Source: Acidobacteriaceae bacterium
GTDB taxonomy: Bacteria > Acidobacteriota > Terriglobia > Terriglobales > Acidobacteriaceae
Direction: 5' to 3'
Length of the DNA stretch: 64,000 nucleotides
Assembly (NCBI GenBank): GCA_003138975.1
Contig: PLHQ01000153.1
Coordinates: 102,433-166,432 of the forward strand
Both the position numbers and the translations under genes were made by a program. The notes beneath the pieces are model-generated. The model saw only the letters and a list, made by a program, of their open reading frames with translations. It did not search any database and was not told the DNA's origin. This document shows, one piece after another, positions 11,355 to 21,345 of this stretch (positions are counted from its first letter, which is position 1; every line of letters begins with the position of its first letter).

Positions 11355-12608
11355 CTACCGCACCTGCCCCGTCCCAATGATCTCGTACTTCGAGGATGTC
11401 AGTTCAGCCAGCGCGAAAGGCCCACGGCAGTGCAGCTTCTGCGTGCTGACTCCCATCTCGGCGCCGAAGCCGAACTCTGCGCCATCGGTGAAACGCGTCG
11501 AAGCATTCCAGTAAACGGCAGCTGAATCCACGCCACGCAGAAACTTGCGAGCACTGGCCTCATCGCGCGTCACGATGGAATCGGAGTGCTTTGTCGAATA
11601 GCGGTTGATATGGACAATGGCTTCATCCACATTCGCGACCACGCACACCGCCATGCACAACCGCAGATATTCTTCGTACCAATCCTGCTCCGCGGCCGGC
11701 TCAATGTTCAATCCAGCCGCCAGGCTGCGAGACTTCCCGTCTCCACGAACTTCCACTCCAGCCTCAATCAGCTTCTTCACGATTCGCGGGATGTATTCCG
11801 CCGCGATCCGTTCATGCACCAGCAGCTTCTCCGCTGCATTGCACACAGACGGCCTCTGCGTCTTGGCGTTGATCACGATCCGGTCGGCCATCTCAAAATC
11901 GGCGGATTCATCCACGAAGATGTGGCAGTTCCCTGCACCGGTTTCTATCACAGGTACAGAGGAATTCTCGGTAACGAAGGTGATCAGTCCCACGCCGCCG
12001 CGCGGAATAATCACGTCAACCAGCCCCCGGGCTTTAGTGAGTTCCTGCACCGACTGCCGTGTGCTCGAATCGAGGAGCTCGATTGCTCCCTCTGGCACTC
12101 CCGGCACCGCCGCAAGAATTTCCACCAGCCGTTGATTGCTGCACGCCGCTTCTTTGCCGCCGCGCAACACGATGGCGTTGCCCGTTTTCAGCGCGAGGAC
12201 AGCCGTATCCACAGTAACGTTCGGTCGCGACTCGTAGATAATTCCCACCACTCCCAGCGGCACGCGCACCTTGCGGATGCGCAGGCCGTTGGGGCGGGTC
12301 CACTCCACCAGAGTCTCGCCAATCGGATCGCCGAGCGCCGCCACTTCGCGCACCCCCTGCGCCATCTCCCTGATTCTCACCGCGGTCAACAGCAAGCGGT
12401 CGCGCATAGCACCTTCGAAACCCGAACTTTCCACATCTTTCCGGTTGGCCGCAAGAATCGCCTGGGTCTGGGCTTCAATCGCATCGGCGATCGCCAGCAG
12501 CAACACGTTCTTCTCGTCCGTGGAGAGCAGTCCCAGTTTCGCAGCCGCTGTGCGCGCGCGCAGCAGCTTCCCCTGCGTGGAAACCGAGCTGGCAATGGTC
12601 GTCGCCAT
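11355..12608 (-). CDS. proA: Gamma-glutamyl phosphate reductase
   Basis: MATTIASSVSTQGKLLRARTAAAKLG...VPLGVVGIIYESRPNVTVDTAVLALKTGNAIVLRGGKEA...NASTRFTDGAEFGFGAEMGVSTQKLHCRGP; ATGA overlap with proB. Confidence 0.95.
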   Translation of the reverse strand: MATTIASSVSTQGKLLRARTAAAKLGLLSTDEKNVLLLAIADAIEAQTQAILAANRKDVESSGFEGAMRDRLLLTAVRIREMAQGVREVAALGDPIGETLVEWTRPNGLRIRKVRVPLGVVGIIYESRPNVTVDTAVLALKTGNAIVLRGGKEAACSNQRLVEILAAVPGVPEGAIELLDSSTRQSVQELTKARGLVDVIIPRGGVGLITFVTENSSVPVIETGAGNCHIFVDESADFEMADRIVINAKTQRPSVCNAAEKLLVHERIAAEYIPRIVKKLIEAGVEVRGDGKSRSLAAGLNIEPAAEQDWYEEYLRLCMAVCVVANVDEAIVHINRYSTKHSDSIVTRDEASARKFLRGVDSAAVYWNASTRFTDGAEFGFGAEMGVSTQKLHCRGPFALAELTSSKYEIIGTGQVR

Positions 12609-13363
12609 CAGACTCTTCCTCGCTGCGGAGGAAAATAGGTTCCAATCTTGCGTTCCATGCCCAGCGTAATTCCCTGCGGATGGCGCCCATTCACAATCGC
12701 CACATGGACTCCGGCTTCGCTGGCCAGCTTCGCCGCCCGCAGTTTGGAAATCATTCCGCCGCGCCCCAACTTGCTCTTCCCATTGCATTGCGCTTCCAGC
12801 GCCGGAGTCAGCTTCCGCACAACCCGCACCAGGCGCGGCTTCTTGCGCCCATTCGGCAAGTAGAACCCGTCGACGTCAGTCAGCAGCAAGAGCCAGTCGG
12901 CTTTCACAGCAGTGGCCAACAGAGAACTCAGTTCGTCGTTGTCTCCGAAAGCGCCAACTAACTCACGCACCGAGACGCTGTCGTTTTCATTCACGATGGG
13001 CACAACTCCTAGCGAAAGCAACTCAGCCAAGGCGTTTTGCAAGTTGCGGTAGCGGACAGGCGACGTGAAGTCGTCACTCGATAGCAGGAGCTGTGCCACA
13101 ACCTTCTTGCCAAAGAACAAGCGCTCATAAGTATGCATCAGTTTGCTCTGCCCGACGGCCGCGCAAGCTTGCATTCCCGGAACGTCGCTCGGTCGTTTGC
13201 CCAATCCCAGTCCCGACATTCCTGCAGCGATTGCGCCGGAAGTAACGATCAGGTATTCGTTCCTGCTGAGATCGAGCTGGTCGACCATGGCACGCAACAG
13301 GTTCGCGTCAATCTGACCGCCAGGGGCGATCAGGCTGGTACCGACTTTGATGACGACTCTCAT
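12608..13363 (-). CDS. proB: Glutamate 5-kinase, short form without C-terminal PUA domain
   Basis: VIKVGTSLIAPGG...YLIVTSGAIAAGMSGLG...VVPIVNENDSVSV..AFGDNDELSSLLAT...GRGGMISKLRAAKLA; 251 aa. Confidence 0.92.
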   Translation of the reverse strand: MRVVIKVGTSLIAPGGQIDANLLRAMVDQLDLSRNEYLIVTSGAIAAGMSGLGLGKRPSDVPGMQACAAVGQSKLMHTYERLFFGKKVVAQLLLSSDDFTSPVRYRNLQNALAELLSLGVVPIVNENDSVSVRELVGAFGDNDELSSLLATAVKADWLLLLTDVDGFYLPNGRKKPRLVRVVRKLTPALEAQCNGKSKLGRGGMISKLRAAKLASEAGVHVAIVNGRHPQGITLGMERKIGTYFPPQRGRV

Positions 13364-13565
13364 GCGATAGAAGATTTCCTAGCTCACTTGGAATGGTACC
13401 GCACTCGGTCTCGGAGGAGGATTTCCCCTTAATGGTCTATGAACATTCCTTATCGAAGTCACCCGGGCTTGAGGCCCAAGGAACCCGGTGCGCAGGACAA
13501 CATCCCTATCGTCGAATTAAAATGGATTTCTGGCAAGACGAAAACTGTTGCCACTTTTTAAATTC

Positions 13566-14330
13566 ATGCCCGCCTCCAATGCCACCAGCCGTTTTTCCGA
13601 TCGCGTAGAAAACTATGTGCTATACCGGCCCGGATATCCGCCGGAAGCGCTGCACGCCCTGAAAACCGAATGCGCCCTCGCGCCCACTCACTTCGTGGCT
13701 GACATCGCCTCCGGAACCGGCATTTGGACTCGCACCTTGCTGGAGAATGGTAACCCAGTTTTCGGTGTCGAGCCCAATCCCGAGATGCGCGAAGCGGCCG
13801 AAGGGCTGCTGATTGGGTTTCCGAAGTTTAGCAGCGTCGCAGGGACAGCCGAGGCAACCACTCTGGGACATCAGAGCGTGGATTTTGTCACCGCAGCGCA
13901 AGCCGCTCACTGGTTCGACCGCCAGCGGGCGAGGCGTGAATTCGTTCGCATTCTGAAGCCCGGCGGTTGGCTGGTGCTTCTGTGGAATGAGCGCCTCACG
14001 GATTCGACAAAGTTTCTTCGCGCCTACGAACAGCTGCTGCTGACCTACGGAACCGACTATGAAGAAGTTCGACACGAACGCACGACCTCCGCGGTCAACG
14101 AATTCTTCGACCCCGCCCCATTTCAGGAACGAGTCTTTGGGATTCTCCAGAAATTCGATTACGCGGGGGTAGAGGGTCGCCTACTGTCGTCGTCGTATGC
14201 GCCCGGACCGGATCATCCCCAGCACGTGCCAATGCTGCGCGAATTGCGCCGCATCTTCGATGATTGTGCCGCCGAGAACCGGGTCGCATTCGAGTACAAG
14301 ACCCGGCTTTACTTCGGCCGGTTGACTTAA
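13566..14330 (+). CDS. Class I SAM-dependent methyltransferase
   Basis: VADIASGTGIWTRTLLENGNPVFGVEPNPEMREAAE...FVTAAQAAHWFD...LKPGGWLVLLWNER. Confidence 0.88.
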   Translation: MPASNATSRFSDRVENYVLYRPGYPPEALHALKTECALAPTHFVADIASGTGIWTRTLLENGNPVFGVEPNPEMREAAEGLLIGFPKFSSVAGTAEATTLGHQSVDFVTAAQAAHWFDRQRARREFVRILKPGGWLVLLWNERLTDSTKFLRAYEQLLLTYGTDYEEVRHERTTSAVNEFFDPAPFQERVFGILQKFDYAGVEGRLLSSSYAPGPDHPQHVPMLRELRRIFDDCAAENRVAFEYKTRLYFGRLT

Positions 14331-14386
14331 AAGAAAAACAGGATCTGCTGATACGATCAGCTTTGGTCTTATCCTGCGAGGCCTAA

Positions 14387-15832
14387 GTGTCCGACGAAAA
14401 ATCTTTTCACATGACGCCCGACGAATTCCGCCGCTACGGCCACACCGTGGTCGACTGGATCGCGGACTATCATTCCCGCATCGAGTCGTTCCCTGTGCTC
14501 TCACAGGTGAAGCCTGGAGAAATTCGTGCGTCGCTTCCGGCGGATCCTCCGGCACACGGAGAACCGTTCGACATCCTAATGAAAGATGTCGAGAATCTCA
14601 TCCTGCCAGGAGTCACGCACTGGCAGTCGCCGAATTTTTTCGCCTATTTCCCGTGCAACGCCTCCGGCCCAGGAATTCTTGGTGATCTTCTCTCTTCCGG
14701 CCTGGGCGTTCAGGGCATGCTCTGGTCCACCAGTCCGGCCTGCACCGAACTGGAAACGCATGTGCTCGACTGGCTCGTAACCATGCTGGGATTGCCGGAT
14801 AAATTTCTGTCGTCGAGTACCGGCGGCGGAGTGATTCAGGACACTGCCTCGAGTGCAGCGCTCTGCGCGCTTTTGGCTGCCCGCGAACGCGCCACCAACT
14901 ACATCAGCAACAAAAAGGGATGCGACGGCCGCATCGTAGCCTACGTCTCCACGCAAACCCATTCGTCATTGCAGAAAGCTGCAATGATCGCAGGAATCGG
15001 CGTCGATAATCTGCGCTCCATCGAAGTGGACGAAAACTTCGCCATGCGCCCCGACCTGCTCGCCCGCCAGATTGAAGCCGACAAGCGCGCTGGCCTGGTT
15101 CCCAGCTTTGTCTGCGCCACAGTTGGCACGACATCCTCAAACGCGATGGACCCGATCGCCGAGATCGCCCGCGTCGCGCATCAGCACAACCTCTGGCTGC
15201 ACGTGGATGCAGCCATGTCGGGCACTGCCGCACTCTGTCCGGAATTCCGTCCCTTGCAAAAAGGTGTGGAACTGGCCGAGAGCTACAACTTCAACCCGCA
15301 CAAGTGGATGTTCACCAACTTCGATTGCAACTGCTTCTGGGTCGCCGATCGCAAAGCGCTCATCCAGACTCTAAGCATCTTGCCGGAATACCTGCGCAAC
15401 CAAGCCACGGAATCGGGCGCGGTAATCGATTATCGCGATTGGCACATCCAGCTCGGCCGCCGTTTCCGCTCGCTTAAGCTCTGGTTTGTTATTCGCCACT
15501 ACGGCGTGGAAGGCCTGCAGCACCACATCCGCCGCCACGTCGAACTGGCGCAACAGTTCGCTGGCTGGGTGCGCAACGACAAGCACTTCGAACTCGCTGC
15601 CCCCGCCCCGTTGAACCTGGTCTGCTTCCGCCACAAAGCCGGAGACGCGGCGAATCAAACCATCATGGATCGGCTGAATCGCAGCGGCGATCTCTTTCTC
15701 ACGCACACCAAGCTGAATGGAAAACTGACGCTGCGTCTGTGCGTCGGCCAGACCAACACCCAAGCCAGACACGTCGAGCGCGCGTGGCAGAGGATTCGCG
15801 AGGAAGCGGACAAATTAACGGCTGTCGCGTAA
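14387..15832 (+). CDS. PLP-dependent group II (aromatic-L-amino-acid) decarboxylase
   Basis: MTPDEFRRYGHTVVDWIADY...HWQSPNFFAYFP...SSTGGGVIQDTASSAAL...HVDAAMSGTAALCPEFR...NFNPHKWMFTNFDCN (PLP lysine). Confidence 0.93.
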   Translation: MSDEKSFHMTPDEFRRYGHTVVDWIADYHSRIESFPVLSQVKPGEIRASLPADPPAHGEPFDILMKDVENLILPGVTHWQSPNFFAYFPCNASGPGILGDLLSSGLGVQGMLWSTSPACTELETHVLDWLVTMLGLPDKFLSSSTGGGVIQDTASSAALCALLAARERATNYISNKKGCDGRIVAYVSTQTHSSLQKAAMIAGIGVDNLRSIEVDENFAMRPDLLARQIEADKRAGLVPSFVCATVGTTSSNAMDPIAEIARVAHQHNLWLHVDAAMSGTAALCPEFRPLQKGVELAESYNFNPHKWMFTNFDCNCFWVADRKALIQTLSILPEYLRNQATESGAVIDYRDWHIQLGRRFRSLKLWFVIRHYGVEGLQHHIRRHVELAQQFAGWVRNDKHFELAAPAPLNLVCFRHKAGDAANQTIMDRLNRSGDLFLTHTKLNGKLTLRLCVGQTNTQARHVERAWQRIREEADKLTAVA

Positions 15833-15881
15833 GCAAGCCCTTACGTGAACCTCTCTCGCGCCACTTCGGCTAAAGTGAAGT

Positions 15882-17132
15882 ATGCGAACCATTCTCGGTC
15901 AGCGCCCACTGCGCTTCGTCTTTGCCGCCAACGTGATCTCCATGTTGGGCAGCGGGATGAACTCGGCCGCGGTCGCCTGGTACATCCTCGAAGCCACGCA
16001 CTCGGAAATGGCGCTCGGCACGTTCGCCGTTCTGCAGACCATTCCCGCCATGCTCATGCTTCCCTTCACCGGCGTCATTATTGATCGCGAAGATCGCCGC
16101 CGCCTGGTCATGTGGCTCGATGCCGTAAGAGCCGTAATTATTGTGACGGTGGCCATCCTCGCGTTTCGCCACCATGTACAAGTCTGGCAACTCTATTTGA
16201 TGAATACCCTCGTCGCCGCCGGCTTCTGGATGTTCTGGCCCACCATCACCGCTCTCATCCAGGAACTCACGCCTGAAGGACAATTTGTGGAATCGAATAC
16301 CTTCCTTTTGGCGGGCGTTCAAGGCGGCTGGCTCATCGCCGGATCTCTGGTCGGCTTCATGTATAACCACATCGGCCTCGGCGGCGTGCTGTTGATCGAC
16401 GTTTCCACCTACGTGGTTTCATTCTGCTGCTATTTCGCGGTGCGTAAGGGACGTCACGTTGTACTCAGCCCGGAAGAATTGCGAGCCGACATCCTCGCCG
16501 CCGAAACCCAGTTCGAGCGCTTCTGGCGCGATATGCGCGAAGGCCTGCACTTTCTCCGCGACCATCGCGCTGTAATCTTGCTCGGCATTAGTTGGGCATT
16601 ATTTCTTGGCGCCATGATCACGGGAGTCGTCGTCACTCCGTCGCTGAGCGAACGCATCTTTCATGCCGGTGCCGTCGGCTACGGATGGCTCAACGCGGGA
16701 TGGGGCACCGGCGCCTTTCTCAGCGCGCTGTATGCCCCAGCTATCATCGCCAGCCTGGGCGGGCGTCGTTCCGTTGCGTTTTCCATGGCGATCATCGCCG
16801 CATGCGTGATTTGCGCTCCAGTGTCGCATTGGCTGGTGGCCGCCATATTGTTGTATGCCGTGATGGGTTCGGCGCGCGGCGTCGGAGGCATCGCCATGAA
16901 CACCAGCCTTATGGAAATGGTCCCAAACCATCTCATGGGTCGGGTGCAAAACACCTTTTACTTTTTCGGAACATTCCTCCAGCTTGTGCTGGCCCTAGCG
17001 GTCGGAGCGGTCGCACACAAAGTCAGCCTGGTAGCCGCATTCGCCATTCTGGCGTGCGTTTACGGGCTGTCGTTTGTAGCTGCCAGCTGGCCAGTAGGAA
17101 CGGTAAATCGCGACACCGTTCCAGCCGATTAG
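15882..17132 (+). CDS. MFS transporter (EntS/MFS_3-like)
   Basis: Multi-TM protein: FVFAANVISMLGSGMNSAAVAWYILE...GVIIDREDRRRLVMWLDAVRA. Confidence 0.87.
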   Translation: MRTILGQRPLRFVFAANVISMLGSGMNSAAVAWYILEATHSEMALGTFAVLQTIPAMLMLPFTGVIIDREDRRRLVMWLDAVRAVIIVTVAILAFRHHVQVWQLYLMNTLVAAGFWMFWPTITALIQELTPEGQFVESNTFLLAGVQGGWLIAGSLVGFMYNHIGLGGVLLIDVSTYVVSFCCYFAVRKGRHVVLSPEELRADILAAETQFERFWRDMREGLHFLRDHRAVILLGISWALFLGAMITGVVVTPSLSERIFHAGAVGYGWLNAGWGTGAFLSALYAPAIIASLGGRRSVAFSMAIIAACVICAPVSHWLVAAILLYAVMGSARGVGGIAMNTSLMEMVPNHLMGRVQNTFYFFGTFLQLVLALAVGAVAHKVSLVAAFAILACVYGLSFVAASWPVGTVNRDTVPAD

Positions 17133-17182
17133 CGACTCCTGAAACGCCCCAGACGCATTGGCGTATAGTCACAAGAATCTAT

Positions 17183-18010
17183 ATGGCGCGACGCGCGAAC
17201 TTTGCAATTGGACTGCTCTGTTTGCTGGCTTGCGTTGTGGCGCTCCGGCCAGTGATCCTGAACTTCGAGTCCAAGACATTTTTGAACACCGGCCCCAACG
17301 GGCCTGAAACACCCGCCACCGTTGGTCTTGCCTTTGATAGGCTGAAAATTTCCAGTGGACGCCGTGTTCTCGATGCCTACCTCGTACGCGCCCCTGGCAC
17401 CTGCCAGCCTCGTGTCGCGGTGTTAATCTTTCACGGCGTCATGGAAACTATTTCCGAATGGATTCTGGCGCAAAGGTTTCTCTACGACCACTGCATCTCC
17501 TCGATCGTATTCGACTACTCCGGTCACGGAGACAGTTCACGTCCCGGAACCATTGCTCATCTCAATGAAGACGCGATCCCAGCCTACGCAACTTTCGTAT
17601 CACAATTTCCCAGCGAGCGCCTTTGCGTGCTGGGTCACTCCATGGGTAACTCGCCACTGCTTGAATCCCTGCCGCATTTTCGCCCTCCTCCATCTTGCGT
17701 GGTTGTAGCAAACGCCTTTTCCTCTCTGAGGGACGCGGGCCGAAAACGTGGGACCTCGCTCGCATTGCTCTATGCGATCCCGGACGCCTGGGACAACGTC
17801 GAGAATGCCAAACTCGTGCGCGTGCCTTTGCTGGTTGTTTACAGCGATGCAGACAAGGTGAATCCCCCTGCGATGGGCCAGCGCATTTTCGAATCCGCGC
17901 CGGAACCAAAACAACTGGCAGTTCTTCACGGGTTTCCGCACGATGCACTCTACCGCACTCCAACGGACGATTGGTGGGCGCCGGTGCTTCGGTTTCTCCG
18001 TTCCCAATGA
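17183..18010 (+). CDS. Alpha/beta hydrolase with N-terminal membrane anchor
   Basis: VLIFHGVMETISEW...CISSIVFDYSGHGDSS...LCVLGHSMGNSPLLESL...VPLLVVYSDADKVNPP...HGFPHDALY. Confidence 0.83.
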   Translation: MARRANFAIGLLCLLACVVALRPVILNFESKTFLNTGPNGPETPATVGLAFDRLKISSGRRVLDAYLVRAPGTCQPRVAVLIFHGVMETISEWILAQRFLYDHCISSIVFDYSGHGDSSRPGTIAHLNEDAIPAYATFVSQFPSERLCVLGHSMGNSPLLESLPHFRPPPSCVVVANAFSSLRDAGRKRGTSLALLYAIPDAWDNVENAKLVRVPLLVVYSDADKVNPPAMGQRIFESAPEPKQLAVLHGFPHDALYRTPTDDWWAPVLRFLRSQ

Positions 18011-18094
18011 AAGCTGACTCGAACTCTGCATTTTGACTTCTGCCTTCTGGCTTTTCTTCCCACCTGTTATTCTTTTCCATTCCAAGGAGCACTC

Positions 18095-18865
18095 ATGTCC
18101 GCCGACTTGCAGGGCCGCAATGCCGTCGTCTTCGGGGTCGCCAACAAGCGTTCAATCGCCTGGTCCATCGCTCAGGGACTCCACGCCGCCGGCATGAAGC
18201 TCGCCATCACATACCAGAACGAGCGTCTGGAGCAGGAAGCAAAAGACCTCATCCTCTCTCTGCCCGGCGCTGAAGGCTATATGTGTGACGTCAGCAAAGA
18301 TGAAGAGATCGAGCGCCTCTTTGCCACTCTCAAAGAGCGTCACGGAAAACTGCACACGCTGGTGCATTCGGTCGCTTACGCTCCCGCTGACGAACTGAAA
18401 GGCGACTTCATCAACACCACGCGCGAAGGCTTTCGCGTCGCAATGGATGTGAGCGTCTATTCGCTGGTCGCCGTTTCCCGCGCCGCCGCTCCCCTCATGG
18501 AGGACGGCGGATCAATCCTCACCATGACTTACTACGCTTCGGAGAAAGTTGTGCCGCGCTATAACGTTATGGCAGTCGCAAAGGCTGGACTAGAATGCAC
18601 GGTGCGCTATCTAGCCTTCGAGCTCGGTAAGAAGAAAATTCGCGTGAACGCTATTTCCGCTGGCCCAATCAAGACTCTAGCGGCGCGCGGCATCGCCGGC
18701 TTCGGAGACATGCTCAAGGGCCACGAGGAGCGAGCCCCGCTGGGCCGCCGCGTGGAAGTCGAAGAAGTCGGCTCGACCGGAGTCTTCCTCGCCTCCGATG
18801 CCAGCAGCGGCATCACAGGCGAAGTCATCTACGTCGATTGCGGCTACAACATCATGGGGTTTTGA
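18095..18865 (+). CDS. fabI: Enoyl-[acyl-carrier-protein] reductase
   Basis: VVFGVANKRSIAWSIAQGLHAAGMKLAITYQ...YYASEKVVPRYNVMAVAKAGLE...VNAISAGPIKTLAARGI; SD aaggagc. Confidence 0.95.
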   Translation: MSADLQGRNAVVFGVANKRSIAWSIAQGLHAAGMKLAITYQNERLEQEAKDLILSLPGAEGYMCDVSKDEEIERLFATLKERHGKLHTLVHSVAYAPADELKGDFINTTREGFRVAMDVSVYSLVAVSRAAAPLMEDGGSILTMTYYASEKVVPRYNVMAVAKAGLECTVRYLAFELGKKKIRVNAISAGPIKTLAARGIAGFGDMLKGHEERAPLGRRVEVEEVGSTGVFLASDASSGITGEVIYVDCGYNIMGF

Positions 18866-19059
18866 AAGCAGTTTTAGGTTCTCAGTCGCCATAGAACCGC
18901 CACTACAAGCTCTCCCCATGGGATAATGGATGGGATGAGAAGAGACCGCCTGATCTTCGCTTTCTTCGCGGCCGCCATCCTCTTCTCGATGGTGCGCGAA
19001 TGGAGCGCGCCTGCGTCCTGCGCACGGGCGCTCCTAATTCTGCCAGCCGCGGCGCAACC

Positions 19060-19485
19060 CTAACTGACGGTCCTGATCCTCCGCCCATTTTCCCCGGCGC
19101 GCTCCAAAGAAATCTCCACATCCCGCTCCCGCTGCAGACGCGGAAATTTCTCTCCCCACTCAACCAGCAAAATACTGTCCTCGGATCGCAAATCATCCAA
19201 GCCCAGCGTCTCCAGCTCGCGCTGCGTATCGACGCGGTAAAGATCAATGTGATAAAGATTGGCTCGCGGCCCACGATATTCGTGTACCAGTGTGAAGGTG
19301 GGACTGGTAACGTCATCTTCCTTCGCTGCCTGAAACGCCGCCGCAATTCCCTTGACCAGCGTGGTTTTCCCAGCTCCCAGATCTCCGCGCAAAAGAACGA
19401 GCTTGGGTGGCGCGAGCAATTCCGCCAGCGTGCGCCCGAAGGCAATCGTCTCCTCCGCCGAGTGTGTAGTGATCTCCCGCGTCAT
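19060..19485 (-). CDS. tsaE: tRNA threonylcarbamoyladenosine biosynthesis ATPase TsaE
   Basis: LLRGDLGAGKTTLVKGIAAAF...VTSPTFTLVHEYRGPRANLYHIDLYRVD...LVEWGEKFPRL. Confidence 0.93.
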   Translation of the reverse strand: MTREITTHSAEETIAFGRTLAELLAPPKLVLLRGDLGAGKTTLVKGIAAAFQAAKEDDVTSPTFTLVHEYRGPRANLYHIDLYRVDTQRELETLGLDDLRSEDSILLVEWGEKFPRLQRERDVEISLERAGENGRRIRTVS

Positions 19486-19590
19486 TTCCTGAATCTTGGT
19501 CGCAGATAAATCGCGCCCAAGCCAGGATCAGTATATCGAGAGCGTTGAACTCAGCGCCGGCACCGATCCGCGTATGCGACGGCGTCAGGA

Positions 19591-19986
19591 CTAGATCGTC
19601 TTTGGCACCACGAAAACGGACGACTTCAGCCCCAGCAGATTCCGGTCCGTTACATGATCGACCGACGTGCGCAAGCGGCGGTGGTCGTCATCCTCGAACG
19701 CGACGAAGCGGAACGGCTGCAATACTCCGTTCACCGTCTTCCGCATGGGGCTCAGGATCTCAGCCATGCCATGGACTGGCCCCGATTGCGTCTGAAATGC
19801 CAGTTCGACGAAAGAACCGGTTCCAAGGGGATGCTGCAATTGCAACAGTCCACCGGTCACGGAGATGCTTTGGAGTTTAGCTCTTGTACGCCGGCCATCT
19901 TCTAAACGGATCGCAGCCAGGACTGAATCTCCAAGCTGGACCCGGGCCGCTCGCCTCGATGGGTGCGGTTGGGGGAAGTGGGTCAT
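19591..19986 (-). CDS. PilZ-like domain protein
   Basis: RRAARVQLGDSVLAAIRLEDGRRTRAKLQSISVTGGLLQL resembles the PilZ RxxxR...(D/N)xSxxG pattern. Confidence 0.6.
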   Translation of the reverse strand: MTHFPQPHPSRRAARVQLGDSVLAAIRLEDGRRTRAKLQSISVTGGLLQLQHPLGTGSFVELAFQTQSGPVHGMAEILSPMRKTVNGVLQPFRFVAFEDDDHRRLRTSVDHVTDRNLLGLKSSVFVVPKTI

Positions 19987-20202
19987 AAGCTGACTGGACT
20001 ATGACACGCCGTGGGAACAGGTAACAGGTTACGGAAGCAAATGGCCGGATTCCCGCGCTGCTAGCCTCTCTACAGCGCACCCAAATCTTTCGCACACAAG
20101 CGTTTAGCAGTCTGTTTACTATTGATACAATGTCCCATCAGACGAAGTGGATTTAACAGCAGCCGCGAGAACCACCTTCATCTTGGCGCTAGGAGCACTT
20201 CA

Positions 20203-21324
20203 ATGCGTCGTTATTCATCTCTAGCTTGTTCCATCGTGATTTTCTTATCCTTAACCGTATATTTCCAGAGCCAGACTGCCTCGCCGAAGACTCGCACTCC
20301 ACTCCGCGTCGGCATCGTTGGTCTCGTTCACGGACATGTTCAGGGATTTTTTGAGCATTCGCTTTACAATCCAGAAATTGAGATCGTCGGCATTGCTGAA
20401 CCTGACCAGTCCCTCGCTTCTCAATACGCGACGCGTTATGGCATCGATCGAGGATTATTGTTCCCCGACCTGGAACAAATGCTCGCACGAGCACATCCGC
20501 AGGCCGTCCTCGTCTACACCAATACTTACGACCATCGCCGCGTGGTCGAAATCTGCGCCCGGCACGGCGTCCATGTCATGATGGAAAAGCCGCTGGCGGT
20601 CAGTTTGGAGGATGGACTGGCTATCCAGAAGGCAGCACACCTGGGCGAGATTCATGTCCTCGTCAACTACGAGACGACATGGTACCCGAGCAACCGTGCC
20701 GCGTACGATCTAGTCCACGAGCACGCACTCGGTGACGTGCGCAAGGTCGTCGTCCACGATGGTCACAGTGGGCCCAAGGAAATCGGTGTCGGCCCCGAAT
20801 TCCTGACGTGGCTTACCGATCCCAAACTCAACGGCGGAGGCGCCCTGTTCGACTTCGGATGCTACGGCGCCGACCTAATGACGTGGTTGATGGACGGGCA
20901 ACGCCCCGAAACAGTCACCGCCGTCACCCAGCAGATCAAACCCGAAATCTACCCGCGAGTCGATGACGAGGCGACAATCATCCTGACGTATCCCAAAGCC
21001 CAAGCCATCGTACAAGCCTCCTGGAATTGGCCGTTCGACCGCAAAGACATCGAAGTATACGGACAAACGGGATATGTGATCACGGTGAAGCGGGATGATG
21101 TTCGCGTACGGCGTGCCGGCGGCCAGGAAGAGCAGGCCGCCGCCAAGCCCCTTCCTGCCCCATACGATAACTCGCTTTCTCTTCTAAGGGCAGTGGTAAT
21201 CGATGGAATGAAACCGGATGACTTGTCATCCCTTGAAACCAATCTCACTGTAACGGAAATCCTGGATGCCGCACGTCGTTCCGCATCTTCAGGAAAGACG
21301 ATTCACTTGCCAGCTTCGAGGTGA
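20203..21324 (+). CDS. Gfo/Idh/MocA family oxidoreductase, secreted
   Basis: LRVGIVGLVHGHVQGFFEHSLYNPEIEIVGIAEPDQ...VVEICARHGVHVMMEKPLAVSLEDG...GGGALFDFGCYGADLMTWL; signal peptide. Confidence 0.88.
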   Translation: MRRYSSLACSIVIFLSLTVYFQSQTASPKTRTPLRVGIVGLVHGHVQGFFEHSLYNPEIEIVGIAEPDQSLASQYATRYGIDRGLLFPDLEQMLARAHPQAVLVYTNTYDHRRVVEICARHGVHVMMEKPLAVSLEDGLAIQKAAHLGEIHVLVNYETTWYPSNRAAYDLVHEHALGDVRKVVVHDGHSGPKEIGVGPEFLTWLTDPKLNGGGALFDFGCYGADLMTWLMDGQRPETVTAVTQQIKPEIYPRVDDEATIILTYPKAQAIVQASWNWPFDRKDIEVYGQTGYVITVKRDDVRVRRAGGQEEQAAAKPLPAPYDNSLSLLRAVVIDGMKPDDLSSLETNLTVTEILDAARRSASSGKTIHLPASR

Positions 21325-21345
21325 GGGCGGGATCCCAAGGGCACT

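Noticed and set aside
11586-12638. 350-aa ORF on + strand
   Set aside because: Antisense to proA with clear ProA motifs on the other strand.
16592-17182. N-terminal extension of the 17183 hydrolase ORF
   Set aside because: Overlaps the MFS transporter in another frame; hydrolase starts at the ATG at 17183 with a hydrophobic anchor.
18935-19062. 42-codon + strand ORF (MRRDRLIFAFFAAAILFSMVREWSAPASC...)
   Set aside because: Signal-peptide-like, but overlaps the tsaE 3' end and is too short to support without homologues.
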